From Nocardioides salarius (GTDB lineage: Bacteria > Actinomycetota > Actinomycetes > Propionibacteriales > Nocardioidaceae), in contig NZ_JAFBBZ010000001.1 in the NCBI RefSeq assembly GCF_016907435.1, positions 4,030,001-4,094,000 on the forward strand: a stretch of 64,000 nt of DNA. Direction: 5' to 3'. Made by a program: the position numbers and the translations under genes. The notes beneath the pieces were generated by a model. It was not told the DNA's origin, did not search any database, and saw only the letters and a list, made by a program, of their open reading frames with translations. Of this stretch, positions 7,658-26,792 are shown piece after piece (position 1 is the first letter of the stretch; every line of letters begins with the position of its first letter).

Positions 7658-8278
7658 ATGATCGCCGCGCCCAAGTACGGCTTCGTCGTCCTCGCCGTGC
7701 CCAAGTCGGGGTCCACCGCCCTCGAGGCGGCCTTCGCCCGGCACGCCCAGCTGGTCACCTCGGGACCGCACTCGCTCAAGCACGTCGGCGCGGAGGGGTT
7801 CGAGCGCGACATCGCGCCGCTGCTCGACCAGCACGGGTACGCCCGTGCCGACTACGAGACCTGCGCGCTGGTGCGCGACCCGGTGTCGTGGATGTCGTCG
7901 TGGTGGCGCTACCGCTCCCGGCCCGGCATCGTCGGCACCTCGACGTACACCGGCGACATGAGCTTCGACGAGTTCGTCGGCCGGGTCGCCGCCGGCGAGA
8001 TCGAGCTGCCCTCGCAGTCCAGCTACGTCAACCGCGCCGACGGCACGCCGGGCGTCGACCGGCTCTACCGCTACGAGGACCTCGACGAGTGCCTCGCCTG
8101 GCTGCGCGCGTGCCTGGGGCCCAAGAAGGCGCGCAAGACCGAGCTGCGCCAGCGCAACGTCTCGCCCGACCGGGCCCACGAGACCTCCGCGGCCACGCGC
8201 GACCTCGTCGAGCAGACCTATGCCGCCGACCTGGCGCTGCACCGCGACGTCGCGACGGGACGCCTGGCGGGGGACTGA
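7658..8278 (+). CDS. Sulfotransferase family protein
   Basis: The 206-residue protein carries a 5'-phosphosulfate-binding loop near the N-terminus (LAVPKSGSTALEAAF, residues about 12-26) and a 3'-phosphate-binding segment (CALVRDPVSWMSSWWRYR, about 68-85), as in PAPS-dependent sulfotransferases. It is short compared with typical 250-300-residue members. The acceptor cannot be deduced. It precedes an LCP cell-wall ligase gene by about 125 bases, so a cell-envelope glycan is a reasonable guess, no more. Confidence 0.78.
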   Translation: MIAAPKYGFVVLAVPKSGSTALEAAFARHAQLVTSGPHSLKHVGAEGFERDIAPLLDQHGYARADYETCALVRDPVSWMSSWWRYRSRPGIVGTSTYTGDMSFDEFVGRVAAGEIELPSQSSYVNRADGTPGVDRLYRYEDLDECLAWLRACLGPKKARKTELRQRNVSPDRAHETSAATRDLVEQTYAADLALHRDVATGRLAGD

Positions 8279-8284
8279 CCCCGA

Positions 8285-8320
8285 CCACGGCGAAGCCTCG
8301 AGCCACGGCAAAGCCTCGAG
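8285..8320 (+). repeat. 18-bp tandem duplication in intergenic region
   Basis: CCACGGCGAAGCCTCGAG is followed immediately by CCACGGCAAAGCCTCGAG (17 of 18 identical), between the sulfotransferase and LCP genes. Each unit ends in the XhoI-like palindrome CTCGAG. Confidence 0.85.
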
Positions 8321-8402
8321 CGCGGGGGAGCCGAGGTCCCCGACGCGCGGGCGACGGACTGTTACCTTCCGAGCGCCCGCTTCCCCAGCCTGCGAGGTCG
8401 TC

Positions 8403-9953
8403 ATGGCCGAGCCGCCTCACGGCTCCACCACGCCGGAGCACCCCGGCCCGCCTCCCACGCCCCGGCGTGGCCGCCGGCGCCGGCTCCGGCCGCGACGCCG
8501 GGCCGCAGGCCTCCGCGGCACCATCGGGGTGACCCTGATGGGCGCCGTGGTGCCCGGCTCGGGCCTGGTGTGGACCGGCCGCCGGCTGCTCGGGCTCCTG
8601 GTCCTGGTGCCCTTCCTGCTGGCCACGGCGTACGCCGCGGGGACGGCCAGCAGGGTCGCCGACCTGCGCACCCTCGTCGACCTGGCCATGGACCCCGCGC
8701 GGCTCAAGACCTTCGCCGCTGTCGCCGTGCTCGCGCTGGTGCTCTGGGCGGGCGCCGTGTGGTTGACCTACCACCACGCCCGACCGGTACGCCGCACGCG
8801 CGCGGCCACCGTGGCCGGCAACGCGTTCGTGCTGCTGCTGGTCGTGGTCGTCGGCGCACCCCTGGGGCTGGCCGCGCGCTACGCCACGGTGCAGGCCGAC
8901 CTCGTCGAGACCGTCTTCGAGGAGGCGCCGCTCAGCGCCACGATCCCGCGCGACGTCACCGAGGCCGACCCGTGGGGCGGGCGGGACCGGGTCAACGTGC
9001 TGCTGCTCGGCGGCGACGGCTCCGACTCGCGCGCCGGGGTGCGCACCGACAGCCTGATCCTGGCGAGCATCGAGACCGCGACGGGCAAGACCGTGCTGTT
9101 CTCGCTGCCGCGCAACCTGATGCGCGCCCAGTTCCCCGAGGACAGCGCGCTGCACGACCTCTACCCCGACGGGTTCACCGGCGAGGGCGACCCGGCGGCG
9201 TACATGCTCAACGCCGTCTACGGACAGGTCCCGCTGCTGCACCCGGGCGTGCTCGGCGCCAGCGCCGCCGAGGGGGCCGACGAGGGCGCCGACGCGCTGA
9301 AGCTCGCGGTGGCCGGCTCGCTCGGGATCGACGTCGACTACTACGTGCTGGTCAACCTGCGCGGCTTCGAGCAGGTGGTCGACGCGATCGGCGGCATCAC
9401 CGTCGACGTCAACGAGCCGGTGGCCATCAACGGCAACACCGACGCCGGCATCGAGCCCACGGCCTGGATCGAGCCGGGCCCCGACCAGCACCTCGACGAC
9501 TTCCACGCGCTGTGGTTCGCCCGCGGCCGCTACGGCTCCGACGACTACCGGCGCATGGAGCGCCAGCGCTGCGCGGTCGACGCGATCATCGAGGCGGCCG
9601 ACCCGATGACGCTGCTGCGCCGCTACACCGGTCTGGCCGAGGCCGGCATGGACATCGTGACCACGGACATCCCGCGCGAGCTGCTGCCGGATCTGGTCGG
9701 GCTGGGGCTGCGGATGAAGGACGCGAAGGTCCGCTCCGTGGTCTTCAGGCCCTCGGAGCGCTTCTCCTCCGCGGACCCCGACTACGAGCACGTGCGGGCC
9801 ATGGTGGCGCGTGCCATCGACCCGCCCGAGCGCGCGGTGCGCAAGGCCGATCCCGACCGTGCCCGGGGCACCGAGGGGTCGTGCGCCTGGACCGGGGAGG
9901 ACGCCGACGTCGTGGACGCCGGCGTCGGCTCGTCGGCGCCGGGGACGGGCTGA
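8403..9953 (+). CDS. LytR-CpsA-Psr (LCP) family protein
   Basis: The 516-residue protein has a cytoplasmic basic segment (residues 20-40) and several hydrophobic segments (about 45-160), followed by the extracellular LCP domain (about 195-430). LCP hallmarks are visible: VNVLLLGGDGSDSRAGVRTDS, LFSLPRNLM, VDYYVLVNLRGFEQVVDAIGGI and FARGRYGSDDYRRMERQR. LCP enzymes transfer lipid-linked glycopolymers to peptidoglycan. More hydrophobic segments than the usual single anchor are present. ATG 8403 follows GAGGT. Confidence 0.9.
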   Translation: MAEPPHGSTTPEHPGPPPTPRRGRRRRLRPRRRAAGLRGTIGVTLMGAVVPGSGLVWTGRRLLGLLVLVPFLLATAYAAGTASRVADLRTLVDLAMDPARLKTFAAVAVLALVLWAGAVWLTYHHARPVRRTRAATVAGNAFVLLLVVVVGAPLGLAARYATVQADLVETVFEEAPLSATIPRDVTEADPWGGRDRVNVLLLGGDGSDSRAGVRTDSLILASIETATGKTVLFSLPRNLMRAQFPEDSALHDLYPDGFTGEGDPAAYMLNAVYGQVPLLHPGVLGASAAEGADEGADALKLAVAGSLGIDVDYYVLVNLRGFEQVVDAIGGITVDVNEPVAINGNTDAGIEPTAWIEPGPDQHLDDFHALWFARGRYGSDDYRRMERQRCAVDAIIEAADPMTLLRRYTGLAEAGMDIVTTDIPRELLPDLVGLGLRMKDAKVRSVVFRPSERFSSADPDYEHVRAMVARAIDPPERAVRKADPDRARGTEGSCAWTGEDADVVDAGVGSSAPGTG

Positions 9954-9954
9954 C

Positions 9955-13200
<3,246 letters not shown>

Positions 13201-13248
13201 CACACCTCCGCCCCGCCCCACGATAGGGCCTCGGGGCCTGCCGCGCTG

Positions 13249-14691
<1,443 letters not shown>

Positions 14692-14853
14692 GCCTGCTCG
14701 ACCTCCATGCGCACGAGGATAGGGCGTCGGGCAGCGACGCCCCCGCGCCGACGGGTCGTGAACCCGGTGGGCGTCCCGATCGACGATGAGGCAGGCTTGG
14801 CGTCGTCCGGCGGACTGCGTTGTCCGCGCCCCGCAGCGGAGAAGGCACCAGAC

Positions 14854-16125
14854 GTGAGCATCGACCCCACCCTCCTCGACGACCTCGAGTGGCGCGGCCT
14901 CGTCGCCCACTCGACGGACCGCGACGCGCTGCGCGCCGCGCTCGTGGAGGGCAGCGTCCGCTACTACGTCGGCTTCGACCCCACCGCGCCGAGCCTGCAC
15001 ATGGGCAACCTGCTGCAGATCGTCACGGCGATGCGCCTGCAGCGTGGCGGCCACACGCCGTTCGTGCTCGTCGGCGGCTCGACCGGCATGATCGGCGACC
15101 CCCGCGACTCCGGCGAGCGCACGCTCAACACGCTCGAGACCGTGGCCGAGTGGGTCGAACGCATCCGCCACCAGGTGGAGCCGTTCCTCTCCTTCGAGGG
15201 CGAGAACGCCGCCACCATGGTCAACAACCTCGACTGGACCGCCGGTGTCTCCGCGATCGACTTCCTGCGCGACATCGGCAAGCACTTCCCGGTCAACCGG
15301 ATGCTGGCCCGCGACGTGGTGCGCAACCGGCTCGACGACGGCATCAGCTACACCGAGTTCTCCTACATCCTGCTGCAGTCCATGGACTACCTGCACCTGC
15401 ACCGCGAGCACGGCGTCTCCCTCCAGCTCGGCGGCTCCGACCAGTGGGGCAACATCACCGGCGGCGTCGAGCTGGTGCGTCGCGCCGACGGGGAGCGGGT
15501 GCACGCCTTCGTCACCCCGCTGGTGACCCGGGCCGACGGCACCAAGTACGGCAAGAGCGAGGGCGGCGCACTGTGGCTGGACCCCGAGATGCTCTCGCCC
15601 TACGCCTTCTACCAGTTCTGGCTCAACGTCGAGGACGAGAAGGTCGGCGAGCTGCTGCGGTTGTTCACCTTCCTCGACCGGGCGCGGATCGAGGAGCTCG
15701 AGGCCGCGCACGCCGAGAAGCCGTTCCTGCGCGCGGGCCAGAAGGCGCTGGCCGAGGAGATGACCACGCTGGTGCACGGGGCCCAGGAGACGGCCCGCAT
15801 CCAGGCGGCCTCCGCCGCGCTGTTCGGCGGGGGGGACATGGCCGAGCTGAGCCCCGACACCCTGGGCGCGGCACTGCGCGAGACGGGGGTGCTGCGTCTG
15901 GAGTCGGCGGGCGGGCTGCCCTCGGTCGTCGACCTGCTCGTCGAGACCGGGCTGGCCAAGAGCAAGGGCGACGCCCGGCGCACGGTGGCGGAGGGCGGTG
16001 CCTACCTCAACAACGTGCGTGTGGAGGACCCCGACCGGGTGCCGGGCGCCGACGACCTGCTCGGCGGCACCTGGCTGGTGCTGCGCAAGGGCAAGAAGAG
16101 CTTCAAGGGCGTCGAGGTCGTCTGA
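14854..16125 (+). CDS. tyrS: Tyrosyl-tRNA synthetase
   Basis: The 423-residue protein attaches tyrosine to tRNA-Tyr. The class I motifs are present: the HIGH-like element PSLHMGN near residue 47, the SDQWGNITGG tyrosine pocket, and KMSKS-like KYGKSEGG near residue 230. A C-terminal S4 RNA-binding domain (about 355-420) includes LAKSKGDARRTVAEGGAYLN and NNVRVEDPD. GTG 14854 follows GGAGAAGG. Length and architecture are those of bacterial TyrS. Confidence 0.97.
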   Translation: MSIDPTLLDDLEWRGLVAHSTDRDALRAALVEGSVRYYVGFDPTAPSLHMGNLLQIVTAMRLQRGGHTPFVLVGGSTGMIGDPRDSGERTLNTLETVAEWVERIRHQVEPFLSFEGENAATMVNNLDWTAGVSAIDFLRDIGKHFPVNRMLARDVVRNRLDDGISYTEFSYILLQSMDYLHLHREHGVSLQLGGSDQWGNITGGVELVRRADGERVHAFVTPLVTRADGTKYGKSEGGALWLDPEMLSPYAFYQFWLNVEDEKVGELLRLFTFLDRARIEELEAAHAEKPFLRAGQKALAEEMTTLVHGAQETARIQAASAALFGGGDMAELSPDTLGAALRETGVLRLESAGGLPSVVDLLVETGLAKSKGDARRTVAEGGAYLNNVRVEDPDRVPGADDLLGGTWLVLRKGKKSFKGVEVV

Positions 16126-16126
16126 G

Positions 16127-17194
16127 GTGGGCGACGCGCGCGGCGGCAGCTGGTTGAGCGGGCTCGGTGCCCGCGCGGCGGGGTCGATGGCCCTGCCCCT
16201 GCGCGAGTACGTCGAGCACGGCGCCGGCGCCGGTGTCACCGCCGGCGAGGCAGCGGCGGGCTGGGGCCGGCTGCGCCTGCGACCGCACGTGCTGCGCGAC
16301 GTCACCTCCGTCGACCCCACGGTCGAGCTGCTCGGCTGCTCCAGCCGGGTGCCGTGGGGCGTGGCCCCGACCTCCCTGCAGCGGGCCGTGCACCCCGACG
16401 GCGAGCTGGCCACCGCGCGGGCCTCGGCGGCGGCCGGCGCGGTCATGGTGGTCTCGAGCAACGCCGGCAGCACGTTCGACGACATCGCCGCGACCGGGGT
16501 CACCTGGTGGTTGCAGGTCTACCTGCCCTCCGACCGCACCCTGGCCGGTCCCTTGCTGGACCGGGCGGTCGCTGCCGGTGCGACGGCCGTCGTCCTGACG
16601 GTCGACACCCCCGTGGTGGCGACGTGGCACCCCTCGGAGGCACTCATCTGGGACCTGGCCGACCCGGCCTGGACCCGGGTCAACTTCGACCCGGGCTACG
16701 ACGACCAGCCCGGCTCCGAGAAGGCGCTCGACCTCGGTCCCCACGACATCGACTGGCTGCGTGAGCGCACCGGGCTGCCCGTCGTGGTCAAGGGCGTGCT
16801 GCGCGGCGACGATGCGCGGCGGTGCGTGCAGGCCGGCGCCGCAGGAGTGTGGGTGTCGACGCACGGCGGCCGCCAGCTCGACCGCAGCCTGAGCACCGCG
16901 GCGGCCCTGCCCGAGGTGCGCCGCGCCGTCGGCGCCGATGCCGAGGTCTACGTCGACGGGGGAGTGCGCAGCGGGCTCGACGTCGTGACCGCGCTCGCGG
17001 CCGGCGCCGACGCCGTCTTCGTGGGCCGGCCCGTCCTGCACGCCCTGGTCGAGGGGGAGGCCGGGGTGGCCCGCTGGCACGCCGCCCTCCTCACCGAGAC
17101 CGTGGAGGCCCTGCGCCTGGCCGGCTGCCGTACGCCCGCGGACACCCGGGACCTGCTGGCCGATGACGCGGACGAGGGGCCATACCCAGTCTGA
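16127..17194 (+). CDS. FMN-dependent 2-hydroxy-acid oxidase/dehydrogenase
   Basis: The 355-residue TIM-barrel flavoprotein belongs to the lactate oxidase/glycolate oxidase family. The catalytic His and substrate Arg sit in WVSTHGGRQLDRS; the FMN-phosphate loop is VYVDGGVRSGLDVVTAL plus GADAVFVGRP; the base-contacting Lys is in LPVVVKGVL. It would oxidise an L-2-hydroxy acid to the keto acid. Start GTG 16127 lies one base after the tyrS stop; an alternative ATG at 16187 fits the usual family N-terminus nearly as well. Coupling with tyrS is likely. Confidence 0.85.
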   Translation: MGDARGGSWLSGLGARAAGSMALPLREYVEHGAGAGVTAGEAAAGWGRLRLRPHVLRDVTSVDPTVELLGCSSRVPWGVAPTSLQRAVHPDGELATARASAAAGAVMVVSSNAGSTFDDIAATGVTWWLQVYLPSDRTLAGPLLDRAVAAGATAVVLTVDTPVVATWHPSEALIWDLADPAWTRVNFDPGYDDQPGSEKALDLGPHDIDWLRERTGLPVVVKGVLRGDDARRCVQAGAAGVWVSTHGGRQLDRSLSTAAALPEVRRAVGADAEVYVDGGVRSGLDVVTALAAGADAVFVGRPVLHALVEGEAGVARWHAALLTETVEALRLAGCRTPADTRDLLADDADEGPYPV

Positions 17195-17236
17195 CCTGCA
17201 CAAACGCGGATGTGCTCCGGGTCACCCCAACTCGAT

Positions 17237-17265
17237 TTGTCGTGTGGCAGCCGTTCGCCTAATGT
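17237..17265 (+). promoter_or_regulatory. Sigma70-type promoter upstream of the rRNA operon
   Basis: TTGTCG (17237-17242) and TAATGT (17260-17265) are separated by 17 bases, about 345 bases before 16S. The 416-base gap between the oxidase gene and 16S (17195-17610) has no gene and turns AT-rich after 17420, as in rRNA leaders. Other -35/-10-like pairs may exist in the leader. Confidence 0.55.
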
Positions 17266-17610
17266 TTTCCATGTCGCCAGGGAGCGGCGGGGAGCAAGGC
17301 CGGTCTGGCCGGGCTCCCGGCCCCAGGACGACCACAGCTCCACATCGCGGTCTGCCGCGCTGCGGAGCGCAGAGCCCCGCCGCTGGTGCCGAGAGGTGCT
17401 GGGACGGTGTGCGTCTGATTCTTGAGAACTCAACAGTGTGTCATAGTCGACGAATTAGTTTGTTATGCCCCGTTGATCATGGATGTCCTTTCGGGGGTTG
17501 ATGTGGTTGATGGTTTCTTTGGTAAGACGATGATTCTGGCAATTGTCAGTTTTGTTCTCTTGTCAGGCATCTCTTTTTCTGCGCTGACCTTTTTGGTTGG
17601 TGTGGTGTTG

Positions 17611-22692
<5,082 letters not shown>

Positions 22693-22844
22693 CCACAACC
22701 ACTCAGCTGAACCTACAAGGTGAGCTGCTCGCGTCCACGAATCCACACACACAAACCACGACACATGACACATCCACATGTGAATAATGGCTTGGCACAC
22801 ACCACCACCCAGTGAACATCAACCTGGGTGTGTGTGCCGCAAGA

Positions 22845-22963
22845 GTTACGGCGGCCATAGCGAAAGGGAAACACCCGGTCCCATCCCGAACCCGGAAGTT
22901 AAGCCTTTCAGCGCCGATGGTACTGCAACCGAGAGGTTGTGGGAGAGTAGGACGCCGCCGGAC
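22845..22963 (+). rRNA. rrf: 5S ribosomal RNA
   Basis: About 119 bases. The terminal helix forms between GTTACGGCGGCC and GACGCCGCCGGAC, and the internal signature CCCGAACCCGGAAG and GGGAGAGTAGG is intact. It lies about 150 bases after 23S. Confidence 0.95.
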
Positions 22964-22971
22964 ATACACTC

Positions 22972-23001
22972 CGTAGGGGCCACCGCAAGGTGGCCCCTAC
23001 G
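22972..23001 (+). terminator. rRNA operon terminator
   Basis: A 13-bp perfect stem (CGTAGGGGCCACC / GGTGGCCCCTACG) with a GCAA tetraloop lies nine bases after 5S, followed by TGCATTT. Confidence 0.9.
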
Positions 23002-23042
23002 TGCATTTACCCCTGACCAGCAGGTCGACGAAGGAGCATCCC

Positions 23043-23996
23043 GTGGCTGAGCAGCGACGCAACCAGCGCCCCACCGGCGCTCGCCCCTCGGGTGGGCGTC
23101 CCACCGGCGGGGGCCGTCCGTCCTCGGGCAGGTCTTCGGAGGGTCGCCCCGAGCGCGGCGGACGCTCGGACTCGCGCGACTCCCGTGACTCCCGCGGTGA
23201 CCGCGACTCCCGCGGTGGACGCGGTGGCCAGTCCCGCGACCGCAAGTCCGGGCCCCGTGGGGCCGGAAGCGGCCGCTCGGTCGAGAAGGAGGCACCCCGT
23301 TCCGCCGACCAGGCGGTCTACGACGGCCCCGAGCTGCCCGACGACATCACCGGCAAGGAGCTCGACCGCTCGGTCATCGCCCAGCTCAAGGGCTTGCCCG
23401 AGAAGCTGGCGGCCCGGGTGGCACGCCACCTCGCGGCGGCAGGGGCCCTCATCGACGAGGACCCCGAGACCGCCTACCAGCACACCCTGGCCGCGCGTGC
23501 GCGCGCGCCTCGGTTGGCCGTGGTGCGCGAGGCCGCCGGCGAGGCGGCGTACGCAGCGGGTCACTACGCCGAGGCGCTGGCCGACCTGCGGGCCGCGAAG
23601 CGGATGAACGGCGCGACCGCGTACCTGCCGATCATCGCGGACTGCCACCGCGCGCTGGGACAGCCCGATCAGGCGCTCAAGCTCGCCAAGAGCCCGTCGG
23701 TGGCCAACTTCGAGGCCGAGGCGAAGGCCGAGATGACCATCGTCGAGGCCGGAGCCCGTCGTGACATGGGCCAGATGGACGCCGCCCTGCGGACCCTCGA
23801 GCTGGCGCCGCTGCTCTCGAAGAGCCGCGCTCCCTGGGTCGTGCGGCTGCGCTACGCCTACGCCGACACCCTCGAGTCCGCCGGTCGGACCACCGACGCA
23901 CTGGCGTGGTTCCACCGCACCGACGCCATCGACGCCGACGAGATCACCGACGCCGCCGAGCGCGCAGCCATCCTCGAGAAGGCCGAGCGGGGCTGA
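23043..23996 (+). CDS. Arg/Gly-rich N-terminus plus TPR repeat protein
   Basis: The 317-residue protein starts at GTG 23043 after AAGGAG. Residues 1-85 are a disordered Arg/Gly/Ser/Asp-rich tail with RDSRDSRGDRDSRGG-type repeats. Residues about 90-317 form helical TPR-like repeats (ALIDEDPETAYQHTLAARAR, YAAGHYAEALADLRAAKRM, ALGQPDQALKLAKS, GQMDAALRTLELAPLLSKS). RG-rich tails often bind RNA or ribosomes. This type of protein is widespread and uncharacterised in actinobacteria. It starts 42 bases after the rRNA terminator. Confidence 0.8.
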   Translation: MAEQRRNQRPTGARPSGGRPTGGGRPSSGRSSEGRPERGGRSDSRDSRDSRGDRDSRGGRGGQSRDRKSGPRGAGSGRSVEKEAPRSADQAVYDGPELPDDITGKELDRSVIAQLKGLPEKLAARVARHLAAAGALIDEDPETAYQHTLAARARAPRLAVVREAAGEAAYAAGHYAEALADLRAAKRMNGATAYLPIIADCHRALGQPDQALKLAKSPSVANFEAEAKAEMTIVEAGARRDMGQMDAALRTLELAPLLSKSRAPWVVRLRYAYADTLESAGRTTDALAWFHRTDAIDADEITDAAERAAILEKAERG

Positions 23997-24025
23997 CCCG
24001 ACGGGGACCGCACCCGGTCGCTGCG

Positions 24026-24547
24026 TCAGGGGGTGAGGATCGCGAGGACGGCCTCGGTGCCCGCCTCGCGCTTGCCCCACCTGGGGCCCTCGCGGAAGGC
24101 GATCGCCGGTCGGTCCAGGTAGAGCGCTCCCGGCTCCTCGCCCACGACGCGCACCACGATCGAGTCGCCCGGGCCCAGCGTGGCTCCCGCGGGGTCCAGC
24201 AGGGCACGGCAGAACGGCTCGGGGTCGCTGGTGACTCCCACCGAGCCGCCGCGGCACAGGAGCGGTTCGAGGGTGACGGCGACCGTCGCGTCGGCGCGCA
24301 GGTGCACCCCGTCGACGTGCAGCTCGCGGTCGAAGTCGGCGCCGGCGCTCCAGACCCCCACGTAGACGGGCCTGCCTGCCGCGGTGACCGCCGTGACGTG
24401 GCCGTCGCGGGTGGGCAGTGCCGCCGGGTTGGTGACGAACCACCAGGCGAACAGGAGCGCACCCGCGGTGGCCAGACCAGCGACCGCACGTCGCACGAGC
24501 CTCCCGGGCGCGACCCCGAGACCGTGACCGGGGCTCTGTTGCGACAT
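24026..24547 (-). CDS. Membrane-anchored hypothetical protein
   Basis: The 173-residue protein has one hydrophobic helix (about residues 20-40: VAGLATAGALLFAWWFV). An extracytoplasmic domain of about 130 residues follows, beta-rich by eye and with two Cys (LLCRGGS, PFCRALL) that could form a disulfide. The family is not recognised. The gene is divergent from the alpha/beta hydrolase and convergent with the TPR gene. ATG 24547 was preferred; an in-frame ATG at 24565 is also possible, and neither has a strong ribosome binding site. Confidence 0.65.
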   Translation of the reverse strand: MSQQSPGHGLGVAPGRLVRRAVAGLATAGALLFAWWFVTNPAALPTRDGHVTAVTAAGRPVYVGVWSAGADFDRELHVDGVHLRADATVAVTLEPLLCRGGSVGVTSDPEPFCRALLDPAGATLGPGDSIVVRVVGEEPGALYLDRPAIAFREGPRWGKREAGTEAVLAILTP

Positions 24548-24633
24548 GGCAGGAGCGTAGGGCATGGGGAGCCGGCGTCTCGTGGGGGAGAACGTGTTCT
24601 CGTTCCGGGGTCCGCCGCTGGCATGATGGGCCG

Positions 24634-25569
24634 ATGAGCGCTCCTGTGACACTGGACAGACCTGCCCTCGAGGGCAGCGTGGCCGTGCGGGACGGTCGCC
24701 GGCTCAGCTTCGCCGAGTACGGCGCACCACGGGGCAGGGCCGTGGTCTGGATGCACGGGACTCCTGGAGCCCGTCGCCAGGTGCCGGTGGAGGCCCGTCG
24801 CCTGGCTCTCGAGCAGGGCGTGCGGATCATCGGTGTCGACCGCCCGGGGATCGGTTCCTCGACGCCGCACGTCTACCGCGACCTGCTCGACTGGACCCAC
24901 GACCTGGAGCACCTGCTCGACGCGCTGGGTGTGGAGGCCACCCACCTCGTCGGGCTCTCCGGGGGAGGCCCCTACGTGCTCGCCGCGGGGGCCGCGCTGC
25001 CCGGGCGGGTGCACGGCATCGCGGTGCTCGGCGGAGTGGCCCCCACGGTGGGGCCGGACGCCGCCGAGGGCGGGGCGATCAGCCTGGCGGTGCGCCTGGC
25101 TCCGCTGCTCGCGCTGGGGCGCGTGCCGCTGGGCGTCGCCCTCAACCAGCTCGTGCGGCTCGCCAAGCCGGTGGCGGGGTCCTTCCTCGACCTGTACGCC
25201 GCCGTGCAGCCCCCCGGCGACAAGACCCTGCTGTCGCGACCGGAGTTCCGGGCGATGTTCGTCGACGACCTGCTCAACGGCAACCGCTTCCAGTCCACGG
25301 CGCCGATCAGCGACCTGCTGCTCTTCTGCCGCGACTGGGGCTTCGCACCTGCCGACGTGCGGGTGCCGGTGCGGTGGTGGCACGGCGACGACGACCACAT
25401 CGTGCCGCTGCGCCACGGCCGGCACGTCGTCGACCGGCTCCCCGACGCCGAGCTGACGGTCATCGAGGGCGAGAGCCACCTCGGAGGCCTCGGGGTGGTC
25501 GAGGAGGTCTTGGGGACCCTGCTGGATCTCGGCCCGCGCCGTGGCGCCGGTGCGGCCGCACCGGCCTGA
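24634..25569 (+). CDS. Alpha/beta hydrolase
   Basis: The 311-residue protein has the alpha/beta hydrolase order: oxyanion motif WMHGTPGARRQ (about residue 39), nucleophile elbow GLSGGGPYV (Ser about 110), late acid in WWHGDDDHIVP and catalytic His in EGESHLGGLG. The GLSGGGP elbow with a long helical cap resembles the small esterase/lactonase group. The substrate is unknown. Confidence 0.85.
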   Translation: MSAPVTLDRPALEGSVAVRDGRRLSFAEYGAPRGRAVVWMHGTPGARRQVPVEARRLALEQGVRIIGVDRPGIGSSTPHVYRDLLDWTHDLEHLLDALGVEATHLVGLSGGGPYVLAAGAALPGRVHGIAVLGGVAPTVGPDAAEGGAISLAVRLAPLLALGRVPLGVALNQLVRLAKPVAGSFLDLYAAVQPPGDKTLLSRPEFRAMFVDDLLNGNRFQSTAPISDLLLFCRDWGFAPADVRVPVRWWHGDDDHIVPLRHGRHVVDRLPDAELTVIEGESHLGGLGVVEEVLGTLLDLGPRRGAGAAAPA

Positions 25570-25722
25570 GGACAGCCGGCGACACGGGCCCGCGGGACTG
25601 GTGCTCGGCCGCATCATGGGCCACAATGGTCGCAAACCACATATGTGTCACTCGATCCTTCGAGACTCCTGACGAGACCGCTGGGGAAGGCGTACCTCGC
25701 GCCGGAGATGAAGGAGGTCACG

Positions 25723-26241
25723 GTGACCGCAACGACTGCCACCCGCACCGCGACGAGGGGCGTGCTCTACGTCCATTCAGCACCCTCCGCGCTGTGCCCC
25801 CACATCGAGTGGGCCGTGGGCGGTGTGCTCGGCATGCCCGTGAGCCTCGACTGGACGCCCCAGCCGGCGCAGAGCGGCAGCTACCGAGCCGAGTTGTCCT
25901 GGACCGGCGCGGTGGGCTCCGCCGCCGCCACCGCCTCGGCGCTGCGCGGCTGGAACCACCTGCGCTTCGAGATCACCGAGGAGCCCAGCCCCGGTGTCGA
26001 GGGCACCCGCTACTCCTACACCCCCGACCTCGGCGTCTACCACGCCGTGACCGGGATGCACGGCGACATCATGATCCCCGAGGACCGGCTCAAGGCCGCG
26101 GTGGTCAAGGCCGCGCTCGGTGACACGACGCTGCTGGTCGAGATCGACAAGCTGCTCGGCAAGCCCTGGGACGACGAGCTCGAGACCTTCCGCCACGCGG
26201 GCGACGGTGCGCCGGTGCGCTGGCTGCACCAGGTCGTCTGA
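25723..26241 (+). CDS. DUF3145 family protein
   Basis: The 172-residue protein matches the actinobacterial DUF3145 pattern: RGVLYVHSAPSALCPHIEWA at the start, then SLDWTPQP, GYRAELSW-like SYRAELSW, LRGWNHLRFE and a C-terminal WLHQVV. GTG 25723 is preceded by a near-perfect AAGGAGGTCAC, which decides the start over the in-frame ATG at 25708. A 10-bp palindrome CACATATGTG lies upstream at 25638-25647. Function is unknown, but the family is nearly universal in high-GC Gram-positives. Confidence 0.88.
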   Translation: MTATTATRTATRGVLYVHSAPSALCPHIEWAVGGVLGMPVSLDWTPQPAQSGSYRAELSWTGAVGSAAATASALRGWNHLRFEITEEPSPGVEGTRYSYTPDLGVYHAVTGMHGDIMIPEDRLKAAVVKAALGDTTLLVEIDKLLGKPWDDELETFRHAGDGAPVRWLHQVV

Positions 26242-26250
26242 GCCGGCCGC

Positions 26251-26703
26251 TCAGCGTCGGCGCAGGCGGAACCTGGACCTGTCGGCCCAGCCGTCGTGCG
26301 TGGTGAAGCCGACGTAGTAGGTCAGCTTCGCGCGGATCTTGTACTTGCCCGGACGTGTCGAGGTGCTGCAGAACTCGAAGGTGTCGCGCCCCTTGCGGCG
26401 GTCGGACCCGCTGTGCAGCGCGCCCGAGGCCACGCTCTTGCCGCCGGGGCCGACCAGGAAGGTCTCCAGCCCCCACGCCTGGTCGCTCGGCGGGCTCACC
26501 CGGTAGCGGTAGGCGTAGGACCGGCAACCGGGCCGCAGCACCTGGTCCTTGGCCCAGGTGCGGGCATGCTCCGACGCGTCGTGCGCGTCCGTGCCGGTGT
26601 GCGCCGCGGCCGGCGTCACCGCCCCGGCGAGCAGCCCGGCGGTGAGCAGGGCCGCCGAGGCGGCTGCGAGCGGTGCGGTGAGGCGGCGGGTGCGGGTCGT
26701 CAT
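26251..26703 (-). CDS. Secreted hypothetical protein
   Basis: The 150-residue protein begins with a classical Sec signal peptide (basic MTTRTRRLT, hydrophobic core, AAAHT cleavage region near residue 35). The mature part has two Cys (RPGCRSYAYRYRV, FEFCSTSTRPGKYKIR) and a beta-sandwich look with repeated aromatic strands. The family is not recognised. ATG 26703 follows GGAGGACCGC. It is convergent with the DUF3145 gene, ten bases away. Confidence 0.7.
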   Translation of the reverse strand: MTTRTRRLTAPLAAASAALLTAGLLAGAVTPAAAHTGTDAHDASEHARTWAKDQVLRPGCRSYAYRYRVSPPSDQAWGLETFLVGPGGKSVASGALHSGSDRRKGRDTFEFCSTSTRPGKYKIRAKLTYYVGFTTHDGWADRSRFRLRRR

Positions 26704-26792
26704 GCGGTCCTCCACGAGAGACGTCGTCGGTTCAACGCAGGTGCGCGGCGAACGTTACGTACGTCACAGCCCTGCGTCGACCGCGTCCGGCG

